The position numbers and the translations under genes were made by a program. A model generated the notes under the pieces. That model had not been told where the DNA came from. It worked only from the letters and a program-made list of their open reading frames with translations, and searched no databases. Shown piece by piece: positions 46,398-59,600 of a stretch of 64,000 nt of DNA. Source of the stretch: Holotrichia oblita (lineage: Eukaryota; Arthropoda; Insecta; Coleoptera; Scarabaeidae); contig CM043019.1 in assembly GCA_023690525.1 (NCBI GenBank), forward strand, positions 82,206,411 to 82,270,410. The letters are read 5' to 3'. Positions within the stretch are counted from its first letter, which is position 1, and every line of letters starts with the position of its first letter.

Positions 46398-47880
46398 TAT
46401 CGTAGATCAAAAAAGGAGGAATGCAACAAACTTAGAAGGAAATCAACTAGGGCTGCTGGAGAACAGGCCGTCGATAGATAAGCAACGGAGGAGGCCAAAG
46501 AAGAATACAAGACATGTAAAAGGGAGCTTGTAAAAGCCATAAAGGAGTCCAAATAGAACAGTTGGAAAGACTTGTGCCGGGAATTGGACCATAACATATG
46601 GGGAAATGCGTATAAGATTATCACGAAAAATTTGTTATGCTGGTCCCTTATGATCTCAGTCTGGAAAAGCGTAAGCAGATACTAACTGTTCTATTCCCGT
46701 CAACATCTCGGGACCTTAGGGTCGAAGCTAAAAATATACCTCTTTTTACGTCTGAAAGCTGGAATGTGCGATAGGCTTGGCAAGAGGCCTAGATAAACTA
46801 CCACCTGAAGCAATCAAAGAGATCGATGGCAGCGCACCGGAGCTTATTCTAAAAGTTATGAACAACTTGACGACATACTAAACCTGGAGCTTCCGAGAAA
46901 TGTCGTAAACATTGCCTTTGCAGACGACTTGGCCCTGGTGGTGGGGGCAGACGACGAAGGCACTCTGATGGCGAATGCAAATCAGTGTTTGGAACAAATA
47001 AGTATATGGACCAAGGGCAAGGAAAGTAAAATGAGTTTTCCGCCCGAGAAGACGGAGGCTGTGATAGTTCGAGGTAGCCGGATAAGAGATCACGTCACGT
47101 TTAACATGGAAGGAGCACAAATAATCCCCGCTAAATGTATAATCTACTTAGGAATTGCCGTAGATGAAAAACTGAATTTTAGACAGCATGTAGTGTCAGT
47201 GGCTGCCAAAGTGGAAAGGAACCTTTCGATACTAACCAGATTAATGCCCAACGTTGTAGGCCGAGGAAGTTGCAAGCGGTCCGTGCTGTGCAGCGCCATG
47301 CACAATATGATCCTGTATGGAGCTCCAATATGGAGCAAAGCAATAGGGCTTCAAAAGTATACTAGGTACCTACAAAGTCTCCAAAGAGGCATGCTGCTAT
47401 GTGTAGCGTCGGCGTACAGGACTGTATCTGCGGCTGCTTTACAGGTTGTAACTGGAACAATACCTATAGATCTGATGGTTTCGGAAAAACCCTATCTATA
47501 TGAACATAGACATGAAAACGACCAAAAAGCCGTGAAAAAACGGGCCAGAGAAGATTCGCTGAACTCTTGGCAGAATAGATGGGTCAACGACCACGACAAA
47601 GGCCAGTGGACGAAAAGGCTAATACCAGACATAGCGGCATGGGTAAACTGCAGCCATAGGAGAATGGATTACCATTTGCCGCAGGCTCTCATCGCGCACG
47701 GAGTATATAGAAGCTTCGCCAAGAGAATAAAGAAAGATGTCAGTGATAAGTGCATCTACTGTAGGAAGATAGATACCGCGGAACAAACGATCTTTGAATG
47801 CGGTAGGTAGAACGCAGAGGTTTTATAGGATAAACAGTGCATTGCACAGTACAGGAGTCTCACACACCGTCCATGAAGGA
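46398..47880 (+). pseudogene. R1-clade LINE, second copy, internally deleted
   Basis: The linker is recognisable (EEYKTCKRELVKAIKESK, WKDLCRELDHN). After a deletion near 46740-46880 the reverse transcriptase resumes with VVNIAFADDLALVVGADDEG, which holds the FADD box. A 293-codon open frame (46929-47810) covers the palm end and thumb (AKCIIYLGIAVDEKLNFRQH, ILYGAPIWSKAI, ASAYRTVSAAALQVVTGTIP, TKRLIPDIAAWVN). It ends with the C-terminal zinc finger CIYCRKIDTAEQTIFECGR. The first RT blocks and the endonuclease are missing. It is not the same copy as the R1 at 17.8-20.5 kb but belongs to the same clade. Confidence 0.88.
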
Positions 47881-48235
47881 TTTCCTCCTGGGTAAAAAAA
47901 AACTTATCGTGGAAGGGTTTATTAAGTTAACGTATGAAAGTTTTCATGGCATATGCGATTCAAACATTTGGAAGCAATTCGGACAGCAAATACAAATTGT
48001 TTTTAAATATTTTAGAAACAGTGGAAGATAGTCAAGGGACATTCTACATGCAAAGTGTGTAATGCTCTTGTCGTACGGTAGACTTGCGCCTGCAGTGAAC
48101 CTCCTATGGTACGGTCGCCGATAACTAATTAACCGATAATTAACCAATTTCGATTGGTGAAAAGCGCTTCTGGAGTAGACGGAAGCACAGGAATGATACT
48201 TTTGAATGCCATATTGGCAACTGATTTATCGCATA

Positions 48236-48600
48236 CAGGGTATCCAAACTTAATGACCAATTACATCATTTTAAAAGTTGAAAAAGTTTGTTTTTTCAAA
48301 TGGGACACCCTGTATTTTATTGGAAGGTGGGATGCAGAATTTGATTCTGCATCGATTTGCTATAACATTCCCTATACCTATTTCCAGTGGTTTTCTTCTT
48401 AATCCATATTTTTTATTAACAGGTTGATTTTGACAGGAATTGAAACAATGTTGATTTAATGTCAAAGTAGTATCATCAAGATATCTAAGAAAAAATTGAA
48501 AATAGGTATAGGATAATAACACTGGAATCCAAAATTTCAGAATTCGAAGTTTTTTCTAACCACAAAAACTTCTACCGAACGGCTCTCGTGGAATACCCTG
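48236..48600. mobile_element. Short element with CAGGGTATCC ends
   Basis: CAGGGTATCCAAACTTAATG at the left; the inverse of CAGGGTATTCCACGAGAG at the right end (48600). An internal AAATGGGACACCCTGTA block (48298-48315) is itself an end-like motif shared by other elements here. Non-coding. Confidence 0.6.
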
Positions 48601-48639
48601 CATATGAGAATAATGTAAACTACATTATAAAAAAATAAT

Positions 48640-49617
48640 GCGAAGTCGGAAGGTTTTAAAACAGCAGTGAGACTCAGACAAGGAGGAGGATTAAGCCCAA
48701 CACTGTTTAATATCTTCATGGATGACATAATCAAAGAATGTAACGAGAAAACCAAGAAAATGCACATTGAATATAGATATTTCAAACCAGTCGAAATAGT
48801 TGAAGGAGTATTCGCATAAGACGTAGTTCTGATGGCTGAAAACGAAGAACAACTCCAATGCAACATACAAGTTTGGAACGACATAGTACAACGAAAACAC
48901 GTGAAAATAAATACTGATAAAACCAAAGTAATGACCATAGGAAGACAACGAGCAAATATCAAGATAGGTAACACAAAAATACAGCGTCACAACATATAAA
49001 TACTTAGGAATTCTAATGGATGAGACAGGAAAACAAGAAGCAGAAATTGGTAATTGAGAAAACTATTAAATTATACTATGCAATGAACAAAAGATTTATT
49101 AGCAGAAAATCTATAGACCGACCCTAACATACGGATGCGAATCGTTGGTACTTACTGAGGGACAGACGAGTAGGATACAAGCGACTGAAATGAAATACTT
49201 AAGAAGAGTGAAAGGAGTAACTAGAAGAGATAGATTAAGGAGCACACAAATCAGAGAAGAAATGGACATAAACACATTAATGAGTACATACAAACAAGAC
49301 AAATGAGTTGGTGGGGACATATTCAAAGAATGCCAGATAATAGACCGGTTAAGCAAATATATGAGGCAAGTATACAGACGAAAAGGAAGAGGAAGCCCGA
49401 GGAGGACCTGGAATGATGTAATATATATATATTATATATTACATCTTATATATTATTATATATGATATACATATTATATAATAATATACGTAATACGATA
49501 AAAAAAGGAAACATACAAAGTAAGCAAAGTACTAGCAAAAGATAGGACAAAAAAATGAGACTACACGACAACCCGACACCTAATGGTAGACGGGTTCACG
49601 ATTATAAGTATATACAC
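48640..49617 (+). pseudogene. RTE-like LINE, reverse transcriptase to 3' end
   Basis: The RT blocks read GFKTAVRLRQGGGLSPTLFN, IFMDDIIKECNEKTKK, DVVLMAENEEQLQCNI (the catalytic YADD is degraded to a stop plus DVV) and VKINTDKTKVMTIG. Thumb text follows (PTLTYGCESLVLTEGQTSRI-like, in shifted frames). The end (KVLAKDRTKK; PTPNGRRVHDY) is typical of RTE-like elements. A dinucleotide-rich AT tract at 49416-49500 interrupts it. Many stops. Confidence 0.8.
49416..49500. repeat. AT-rich microsatellite inside the RTE copy
   Basis: Runs of TATATA with short interruptions (TAATATATATATATTATATA...), about 85 bases. Confidence 0.85.
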
Positions 49618-50099
49618 ATAGGTTCAGCCCGCAGCAGAACATAGGCAGTATGAATTGCAACAGCGTATTTTCTCTTCGCGTTGTAGCTGGCGTCTGGGCT
49701 GGCGAATACAAAAGTGCATTGGGGCTGGTGGCCGCCAATTTGAACATCTAATTCGATAGCCATCTGCATTCTTCCACTATTTACCTTATGTAAATAATTT
49801 GTAGCTGCTATTAACATTTATTTTCTACTTTTACACTTAACAAACGAAGGAAACACATTGCTGCATTGACTTTTATTATGGTCTCATTTTTTCGAAATAT
49901 CTCGATTAATATTAATTTGCGGTCATATGTGGTTTATTATTTTCTATTCAGTCCTTATTGCTCTTTTAGAATTTAATAAAAAAATACCATATGCTATTTG
50001 AAAAAACAGAGTTAACCTTGCTATGACCTTTGTGTTTTTCTTTATAGTCACAACAGTAGCGCCATCGAATGAGCTCCTTCATATAGTTAAATTTTTGTA
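49618..50099. other. Unassigned; G+C-richer patch at 49620-49770
   Basis: A minus-strand frame of 71 codons (49817-49602) has a fairly protein-like middle (MQMAIELDVQIGGHQPQCTF), but no homology was recognised. It directly follows the RTE end and may be its 3' UTR. Confidence 0.25.
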
Positions 50100-50172
50100 T
50101 AACACTTTTCTTCATAACACTAATGGTTTCGAAGATATTACAGTGTTACACTTTAAATGGACCACCCTGTAT
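50100..50172. mobile_element. End fragment of a CAGGGTGGTCC element
   Basis: Read on the minus strand from 50172: CAGGGTGGTCCATTTAAAGT, then GTAACACTGTAATATCTTCG. The style is that of the other CAGGGT-ended elements. No partner end was found. Confidence 0.5.
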
Positions 50173-53100
50173 ATCCAATAATTACCAGATCAGTATCAAT
50201 ATTATAACGTGTGATTATGACATAGTTTGGTTGTCCGGTACTTTTTTCTCTGTACCGTTATATTGCAGACCCGATCTCAACGACAAGGAAACAACTTTGG
50301 CAAACGTTCGAGGCAACCGTTACACCACTTGATTATTCGCGACACATGTGCGTCCACTAACCCAGTAAGCGCATACTATAGAGGTGACACAATTGAATAA
50401 AAATGCGTGAAATAACTAAATATGATTTCGAAGTTAATTTTTACAGTTGTAATTTTTCACATACTCCATTTGTAATATCTTGTAATTACACATCTGATAT
50501 TTTCCTACTGATAGCTATACATATTTTCAACATTCACTTAACAAATTAAACGTTTTGAAGTAAAATACTGTATTCTTCTTTGCAGAAGCGCATGATATTA
50601 TATAACATCTAAATGTATAAAAGACATAGTGTTAGGAATTTTCCGCTTCATAATTAGGAAACTTCAATCAACATGTATGACATTTTTTACTATATTTCAT
50701 ATTTATCTTGGTAATGTATGTATACAGTAGCGGCCATAAATGGGGAATCACTGGAAATAATATGAGAAAACGCGAACATATTAATTTCTTAATTGTAGCG
50801 GTTTTAATACGCAAATCAAATATTAATAATATCCTTAATATGTTAAATATTAAAGTCGCTGCAAGATTAATTATCATCTTTAGATTAACAATGCGACTAA
50901 TAAATTATACACTTGAATGTACATATAGGTACATACTATCCTCACTCAAAAATGGATCATTTTGCTTTTCTTTGAGGAGAGATACATATAATAATAGTAA
51001 TAATAATAATTTTAAATTAAATTGTATCTTGGATGGTATAAGTTGAATTTGTCCATTATACAGTTATCAACATATCTTTTATAAAAAGGAAGTGAAATAT
51101 TCATTTTATTTAAAATGCAGATATCAGATATTTCATAGCTGTGCCGAAAATATAAAATTTGCTTTCAAAATTTAGAATAAATGATATTTCAATTCTTCTT
51201 CTTCTTTCAACATAGTCACCAGCAGATGGCATAATGTTTCTTATCGATATCCGACTTGGTAATGTATAATTTGAATACTTGCTCCAGAAGGAGACAAATG
51301 CTTCTTGGTCAAGTAAAGTGAATACAAGCCTTCGTTTTAGACCAATTTAACACTAGAATGGTGTTTCGTTAACTAAAATTTGAGAATGTTCTCTCTTATT
51401 CGGTCATAATTTAGTTTAATGCAGAGTACAGAAAGTTTCACCGCTCCATATCAAATCCATTAGCGAGCAAATAAGTATTGTTAGGTTGCACAGCATCGAA
51501 ACAGGTGAAAAGTATCCTTCTATGAAAGATTTGTTGTCATAAGAAAAGCTAATATTTTACGGAGTGTATTTGAAGATGATTCACTTGCGTCATAAATTTT
51601 GGAAAACAATGGTGGCTGTGATTTTACACAAGCAATAGTTACTGAGCTTTCGCAACTAAAGTGAGTTTGGAAATTTATTCATTTATATGTATGTTCATCA
51701 GTAAGTTTATTTTCAAATTCCTTTCACTAATAAATGGAAATCATCTAACATCTTTAATTTCGCTAACCACAATACTATTCTTGCCTGAAAAAAATGTTGA
51801 ATGAATAAACCAATTACTTCTGCAAAGAAGTTGAATTTGCATCCATGCAAGGAGTTATTACTTCCTAGATAGATACAGTTAATTCAATACTTTAAGGGCA
51901 AAATATTTAACTCTAAGGCAAAGGCTTCTTCAAAGGATGGTTGTGAGGGGATAATGAAATTAAACAGACTTAATCCAACTCCGTAGTATGTATTAGAGTA
52001 TTTTAACTCATAAATTTTTAATATGTGTAATTTTGTATAAAACAAACTCTAATTTTTGTAATACATTTCTTTAGCTAGAAAAAGGTCGGAGTTCGACCGA
52101 AACGTCGCATAAAAGCTATTTACAATTAAATAAAACCTATAATCTTGCTCAGTTTGGCGTTTCTTTACCTACAATAGCATACACAACGAGCGTTAAAGTC
52201 AATTTAGTATATATTATGAATAAAACTTCTAACTACCACAAAATAATATTAAAAACAAGCAACTAGTGCGAATATATGAGCAACAAAATGTTCTAAACTA
52301 ACACTTACAGGCACACTTTGAGTAACAAATAACCCAAAATCTGACTCCGAACATGAAGGTATTTAGATAAATGTAAGTACAAATCACACAAAGAGGTATG
52401 TAACCATACATATTTCTGATTTCAGTAAATGGTAACAGTCAATGCATTGCGTACGTGCATTGAATACGGATGACTTTTCATAGATTGTATCCGCACGACA
52501 GACCAGTTTCATTATTAGAAACAATTTTACGATGATTTATGTGTCAGTAGATGATTACGTCAACAGATTTCTAACTAGTAACTTAATAAGAGTTACACGC
52601 ATAAAATCATTTGTAAACAGATTTTATTATAGTTGGCAACTCGGCTGCGTGTCGTCTAGATATAAATTCATTGTTATTTTAACCCAACATAACTGACGGT
52701 AGCCGGCTTATTGTTCGCTTTAGTTAGGTACAGTAACAGTTTTAATTTAGTTCGAAATGTTCAATAATTACCTAAATATATGTATACATATGTAAATACT
52801 AGGTTTCGTTTTACAGTTGAAACTAGCAACAGATGGTTAATACATATGTGCATTTACTACGTCGCTAATATATTTCAAACAATCCTGCTGAAAATTTGGC
52901 TTAGCTCTGAAGGATTGTGGGCGGTCTCTACAATTTGTTTATAATTCTTTGCAAAAATTTCATATGTACCTATACCGTTACGGAATTTCCTATTAATAAC
53001 AATGTAGAGGGTTACATTGTGCCTAAATTTATAGTAGATATTATTATTAGTAGATAAGGTCGACGTTAGCTTGCGGTGGTGTCGATTTAAAAGCTGGCCA

Positions 53101-56100
53101 CTGTACCTCCAGCTAAACTGGCGGCTTCGCCCACCTCTATTCATGCGTTGGCAGTGGGTTCCATGGTACCGATAGCTCAACTTATATGGTATTAACATTT
53201 ATAAGTGTTATTCTATTTGCATCACATTTGCATAAATTTTCATTGAAAGCTTTCATTCTATAATTATAACGTTACTACCTTTAAAAGATTAGCGCTAACT
53301 TTAAATTTCCATTGAATAATTTGATTGGCTGGTACACCTTCTTCAAAATCACAATTTATTTACACTGACACCGTATAATTTAATATCGTTGTACATCCAA
53401 TAGGTACCAACGGTCAAAATATCCAAATGACGTGTACACGGATTTCTTGTTAGAAGAATGTTTAGTTTATGTTTTATATTCGAACTTGAAGAAGAAAAAT
53501 ATGTCGGATGTTTGATTGTAAATGAATAACTATTAGATGTAAACTAATATCATCTTTCAGCAATTAATAAAAATGTATACTTTTTCGCTAGGAAATCTCC
53601 CGCTGTACATAATTTAGGAGGAAATAACCAAAGTTCCAGTAATATCCATTTACTGGGTTACATATTTTATTTGCCCTTTCAAAACTTTACGTACGCTAAA
53701 ATATTCAAATTTGAATTTTACAGTGTTTTCTAATATTTCAGTGATATTAATTAGATATTTTTTAGAATTATTGCATAGTGTAATTTTACTTATATTTTAG
53801 TGAAAATGATACAAAACACTGTATCGAAACGTAAAGGAGAAATATATTAAACTTAACTTAATTTAGACCGTCATTACCCAACAAATTATAAAAGAAAAGT
53901 ATACCAAACACGGTCAACAAATAGGACAAAATATAAAAAAGTGATATTAATGTTGACATTCTACACAAAGATTATAGAATTTCACAGGCCCATACACTTT
54001 TTCTAGCAAAAGGAAGCTGTCAAGTAAAATATACATATGTAGTTTAAGATTATATTCTAAAAGATGCAAAATACGCGTATAATATTCTCTAGAATTCTTA
54101 TGTTTAGTGGTTTAGTAGAATGTCACTAAAGTAACAAAGTAGAGTATTTTCCCGTTCTTTATTAGAAATTCCTTAACATAAGCAACTGATACTTTACAAC
54201 AATACTTAAACACATTTAAACATGAATTCTTTAAATATATGTATATTCTCTAAGCGCAGAATCTGCGACAGATTTACTACCCGTAATACATTAGCCTGAA
54301 CGCCAAATATTCAAATATATCAATTGGCAGGTGCCATTTCCATTAGATTTAAGGATACATAATTTATTTCTTAAATGAAATCAAGGCCAAGGTAGATTCT
54401 TTGAGTTTAACCGTACTACCGTGCAGAGAGAAACGGACATATGCCAATTTTTCTGAAAAACTTTTGATTTCTGACGATCAATTATCAAATATGTTATTAT
54501 TATATACATATTATAAGTTCACACTTTCACCAGGCAAGGGCCTGCTCTCAAACCCATTTCCGTAAGTAAGTTTTCATAAGTACCAGACCAATTTTTATTT
54601 GCAAACTGCGAATACATGATTTTAAAGTGTAATGGTTTAAATTTTAAGTTCAGAAGAATTTAAAGTATACCTCTCACTTAATAGTAATCTCATGTTAAGC
54701 TCCTCAATTTTTAAGATGCAATACAGCAGTGTTAGGTTATAAATTTATTACATCCAACGGATGGACGCCTGGTTCTGAAGGTAGAAAATTATTGGTAACT
54801 GCTTTCCTGGGCAGTTGTATTACAATGGACATCTCGTATCTGGTCATCAGTAAAAATTCATAATTACCAAAAATTAAATATTACCGGATATGCGGTCACT
54901 ATCATATTTTGTAATACTATCAGCTATTAAGGTTTCGGCCTATTTCGACCCAATAAAACCCAAAGCTACGAATGATGATACATATTTTGTTTTCCATATG
55001 CTGTTTTGCCACGTATTCCTGTTTTTACGGTCATCTAACCTGTCTGGTCATATGTGATATATTTAGTTAATCAGACAACAATCATCTACATAATTAGTTC
55101 AATTTCCCTCACCATCAATGTTTTGTTTATAGTTACGTGAACTTTTGCGCATGACGTTTTTGCGCCGCGTCATTATTTTGAACTTTCTGTATAATCTTAC
55201 ATTGTGATATTCTACTTACGACAAGGAATCATATTTAATATTTTCATTTTATTACGATTTTAGACACACTCACAGTGCATCTGCTGAGGTGAACGTATGC
55301 AGTACATACATATGTATACATAGGTATTTGGCAACCAGGGCTTAGAATATGTACATATGTATGTATGTAGATTTTTGGTAAGCCAAATTAAGAACTATTA
55401 TTTTCTATTCAGGAAATTAGACAACTGTACGTACAATTTATTGTATAATTTATTTTCAAAATATAGAAATTAGGTACACATACTATGTACATACATTCTT
55501 AATAAATTACAGTGTTATATTTTTATATAGATATGTAGGATACATGGACAATTATGCAAATTATAAAATTAAAAACAAACGGCATTAAAAAAAACTAAAA
55601 TTACCTATTATAAAACTAAAAACACTTCAAAAACTCAAATAATTCATTTATACACATAAACGTTTATCCATTCCTTTTTTAGTAACATAAATTTGTAGTC
55701 ATACATTTAGCAATCTGTGATGAAAACAACTACTCTTCAATCTTAATTTGTTAGATGTGTCATTTTTAAATTGAACTAATAATTAATTGACCCACTATAG
55801 TATATACATCTACAAAAAAAAAGTAATACATATATATCAGAAACATTAAAAATAAATGGAGAAAATGTTTTTTATTTCATTCAAACTTCAACTAATCTGA
55901 CGTCAACATCTTTGAATCAACATTTTTGATTTACAAAACTTACAAAACCTGTAAAAGTGAAATAAAGGTCAATTTATACAAACCCTACACAAACTTCGCG
56001 TGAGATCATCCTATCAAAACAACATAACATAAGGAAAGCCAAGAAGCAGTTTAATAGAGATGATGCGTCATAGTTCATCGTATAGTTGCACATAAATTTT

Positions 56101-56640
56101 CAACCTTGGCAAATGATCGTTAAAAAAGTTATTTTCTAGTGCTAAATGAAGTCTGTCTTATATTTTATACATTTTTTGGCGGAAAAAATCTCTTAATTAA
56201 AAAATTTAAATTACAATTTACATTTATTACTTATTAGTCATTAGTTAATCACGCCTACTATGGTTAATAAATGCGCAAAATGAGAGATCTTTTGAACAAG
56301 ATATGTATGTATTCCATATGACATGTTTGTAGAAAGTGGGTAGATACAACCGGTTATTTGGGATTCAAATTACTACTATCATCTATCATTATAGCATGTT
56401 ATAATTTATTCAAACATTTCAAAGATTGGAGACTTGAATGTGTTGTAATCAAGCCATCAAGACAATGTTTAAAACAACAATGTTTATTGCAGTGTGCATA
56501 TTTTATAAAAGCCCGCTCACCGCATATGCACAGATAAAACATCGGGGTTGCATGGCGACCGGAATGTCTATCAGTCTTCGTTTCGGAGTGAAATATTGTA
56601 TTTCTATGGGATAAACTGGTTTGTTTACATATTGTCGGTG
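50173..56640. other. Long A+T-rich stretch without recognised genes
   Basis: Only chance frames, the longest 112 codons at 50708-51046. A motif near 52083-52106 (GGTCGGAGTTCGACCGAAAC, then GTC) resembles hammerhead stem II plus GAAAC without a good CTGANGA core. A G+C-richer patch at 53030-53180 carries a 107-codon minus frame with no recognised domain. ACATATGTAT-type short repeats occur near 55300-55370. Confidence 0.45.
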
Positions 56641-56666
56641 ACAAAATACAAAATAATTAAAAATAA

Positions 56667-56885
56667 ATGAGTTCGATTTTAATTATTCGTACAACACAAG
56701 GACCATATATACTTGTAGAAGAAACAGTAAATGATTTACCACGGATAATAGAACAAAGTGCATCACAAACGTTAAAAGACAAATACATATGTACCATAGA
56801 CTTATTCGACGTGTTTGGTAAAAAAATTGAATATGCACCTCCAAAAGGGTTTGTACGGCAACTATTACCTCTTCATTATCAACAT
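56667..56885 (+). CDS. Candidate first coding exon, unknown protein
   Basis: An open frame begins with ATG after an A-rich leader. It encodes MSSILIIRTTQGPYILVEET and then a mixed, protein-like composition (DLFDVFGKKIEYAPPKGFVR) before reaching GTATGTAA. That sequence is a good splice donor at 56886, so the apparent stop may be intronic. The peptide has two possible beta-rich segments and a basic, proline-containing end; there is no signal peptide or membrane helix. I do not recognise it. The next exon is not visible: the DNA downstream holds a broken piggyBac copy. It may instead be a chance frame or part of an unknown mobile element. Confidence 0.28.
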
Positions 56886-57429
56886 CGTATGTAATATTGA
56901 GAACGGTCTAGCAATAATCTAAGCAATGACGACTGTAAAATAATGTAATACTATTAAACTTAAGAAATAATGATACATATAGGTACCTTTATCGAATATC
57001 AATTGAAACTAGGAATATGATTTGCACTGTCAGCGCAGAATAATTAGACCCTGTTTTTTCAAAAGCGTAATAAATTCTGAACACTACTGAATGTACATAT
57101 TACAACCATTTCTAGGAAAATTTCATGACAATGAACTTGGAAATTAAGACTTTCAAGAGGATTATACCACACATACACATATGAACAAAAGTCTACATAT
57201 GGGCAGCAAAATGTAAACATACATGTACAACATGTACCAGTCTATAAACGTCAAAATGTTTTGAATTTTATGTTTCTGTCACTGGGTAACCGTTCTCATT
57301 TTCGTGTCGAAATGTGTTTATTGGATACCGGTTGTAACTGGTGACGTCATAACTGTTACCGAGATCGGTTCAACGGTTACTCGCGAAAATATGCTTAGAG
57401 ATTCCACAACAATTTCTTGCAAACACTAG

Positions 57430-57857
57430 GCGCGAAGAACATTCCTTTATATTTGGTTTTACCGATACAATGACACTCGTTTCATATGTTACCATACCTA
57501 TCTGCACTACAACGTCACTAAAGCTGCTGTGGGTACTGGGGACAAAATGACACAGGAATACTCTTCTCTTCGAGCTACATGACGGTGGCCTCTAAGAATT
57601 TTTTTGAAATCATAGACATAGCAGCCCTAAATGTCTTTATAGTATTTTCCCAAAGATTTTCTTATAATAAATGGAGAAACACTAGCTCCTCAGAGAAATA
57701 CCATACCTGCACAAGCCAACGATGCCAGTTTTGTCCACAAAGAAAAGATACGAAATCAAGAATTAAATTTTGTGAATGCTGCAGGACCGTGTACAACACA
57801 CATAGAACGGAGGTCAACAAGTTTTTCTGCATTGACTGTCAAGATGGTGCCGAATAG
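57430..57857 (+). pseudogene. piggyBac-type transposase, C-terminal end
   Basis: FGFTDTMTLVSYV (from about 57452) matches the piggyBac block that follows the catalytic core. After a deletion and frameshifts, GTGDKMTQEYSSLRAT and RWPL precede FFEIIDIAALNVFIVFSQRF, the D-aaN-yi block holding the last conserved Asp. The C-terminal cysteine-rich zinc-binding domain is well kept: HTCTSQRCQFCPQ, RIKFCECCRTVY, and NKFFCIDCQD. This domain binds the element ends. The N-terminal two thirds are missing, so the copy is dead. The last 92 codons (57579-57857) form one open frame. Confidence 0.88.
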
Positions 57858-58080
57858 TAGAATAGCAGTTTAAGCTTTTTACTACAATGAGAATATAACT
57901 TAATTTTCTTAACTTTACTCTTAAATTATTTGCCTGCAAAATATACGAGATGCGTTCTATTAGTACTGTTATTTCAAACATGGTTTATTTAGAATAACTG
58001 TTAGTTCAGAAAACCTCAATAACTGAAACATGGGGTAACTTGGTTACCGCGATTGGACGATCACATAATTGATCAGATCT

Positions 58081-58920
58081 TGGTCGCGCGAGTGTTAAGA
58101 GCACCTCAACGGCTGCTATGGAGACCATGCTAAACTTGCCTTCCCTTGATATTTTTGTCAGGCTGAGAAATACTAACTGGAAAACCCTTGCCAGAATAAA
58201 AACAATAGTAAGAAATCTCATCTTTGATATGGGCAGCAACATAGCAATCATCAGGTTTTTCTACGATAAACCCTTCAAAGTTTTCTTGAATTAGGATGGG
58301 TGGCAAAATGGTGAAGGGAGAAAACCGCACATCCAAAACTCGTACACAGGTGTGTCAAGAACGGGTACTAATTTCGGCGTTGGTGTCTATAAGAAAAACC
58401 CGAGTTATAAGGTATGTGAACCACTTGGGCGATACACAACGGTATTTCAAACATAGTTTGCATCGCCAACTGCGAGGGGAGGCGATCTGCATTCTCTCTG
58501 ACAGTCAGGCAGCCTTAAAGGCTCTAGCATATTATTATATAGTCTCCAAACTAGTATGAGAATATCTGCAAAACCTAACTGTTCTGGCCAGAAACAACAA
58601 GGTTGTGGTTGAGCGCCGGGACGCAGGCAATGAAACTGCAGACCAGCTGACGAAGGAGGGTTTCTAAATGAAATTTACCGGACCGGAGCCAGGTCTAGGT
58701 ATCACAAAGAGTGCGGTACGTGGTGCAATTAATGAGTGGATTATAAAACAACACAACAAGTCAACGTAGGGTTGCTATGCAAAGTGCATTTGATTTATCA
58801 GTGGAAAAAGATTTACTAAATAGGCTACTAAACCTGATCGAAGGAACTAACCTGTTTGCGTAAAATGAAATCAAGGTGGGAATAACACAATAGGCCTAGT
58901 AGGCCGCAGTGTACGGGATA
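58081..58920 (+). pseudogene. LINE (I/LOA-like), RT end and RNase H, degraded
   Basis: STSTAAMETMLNLPSLDIFV is the conserved block between reverse transcriptase and RNase H in Jockey/LOA-type LINEs. RNase H follows in broken frames: GVSRTGTNFGVGVYKKN, CILSDSQAALKAL, and NETADQLTKEGF. Then GPEPGLGITKSAVRGAINEW and LINE-type C-terminal text. A (TCAA)n tail (ATCAATCAATCAATT) at about 58950 fits a LINE 3' end. Many stops; dead. Confidence 0.75.
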
Positions 58921-59600
58921 ACTAAAGACTGCCCTGCCTTGATAGTAATCAATCAATCAATTAAATTCCAGTTAACAGAGAAATTTATAAGAATGCCATA
59001 AAAAACAATAGCTTACAGCACTTCTGATGAAAATTTTGTTTAAAAATTTCATTATAGGTAATAAAGTAAATGATATTCATATAGCTTAAAATGACTTAAT
59101 CCACAGAAATCTTTTTATAACTGGAAATATCACGTGGAAAAAGTTGACAGATGACAGATAAGTAAAAACATAATTAAAAGTACCTATATAGTTAGGTATA
59201 ATTAGTAGATACGACATCGAAACTATGAATGGATGGATAGCATTATAAATATCAAGGCTGGAATTAAAGTAACGTAAAGTAAAGTAAGAAGGATTAAAAA
59301 CATGTTAAAAACAATCTAAATCTAAAATGGCACAAATTCTTCAAGAAACATCAGCATATGAATATCAGAAGCCGTTGTTGTGAGCAATACTAGCCAGACG
59401 TCCTCTTTAGTGATTAAAAAAGATTTAAGTCTCATGGGGCTGAGTCCTTACATTTCTCCAATATTTCTTCTAACACAGGTTTTCTCTAAAAGTCAATCTC
59501 TTTGGTTTGTTTTACTTTTAATAGCGTTTCTTAAAAAAATGTGTCACTTTATATTACATTATTTTTCAACATGTGCCTCATCTTTCTAAGATTTGCTTTT
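58921..59600. other. No gene seen; A+T-rich DNA
   Basis: Chance frames only. Confidence 0.45.

Noticed and set aside
49602..49817. 71-codon minus-strand frame as a gene
   Set aside because: It immediately follows an RTE 3' end and has no recognised homology; more likely LINE 3' UTR.
52083..52109. Fourth hammerhead-like motif (GGTCG stem II, GAAACGTC)
   Set aside because: The CTGANGA core is replaced by CTAGAAA and stem I does not pair convincingly.
52875..53198. 107-codon minus-strand frame as a gene
   Set aside because: No domain; basic, low-complexity translation of a mixed-composition patch.
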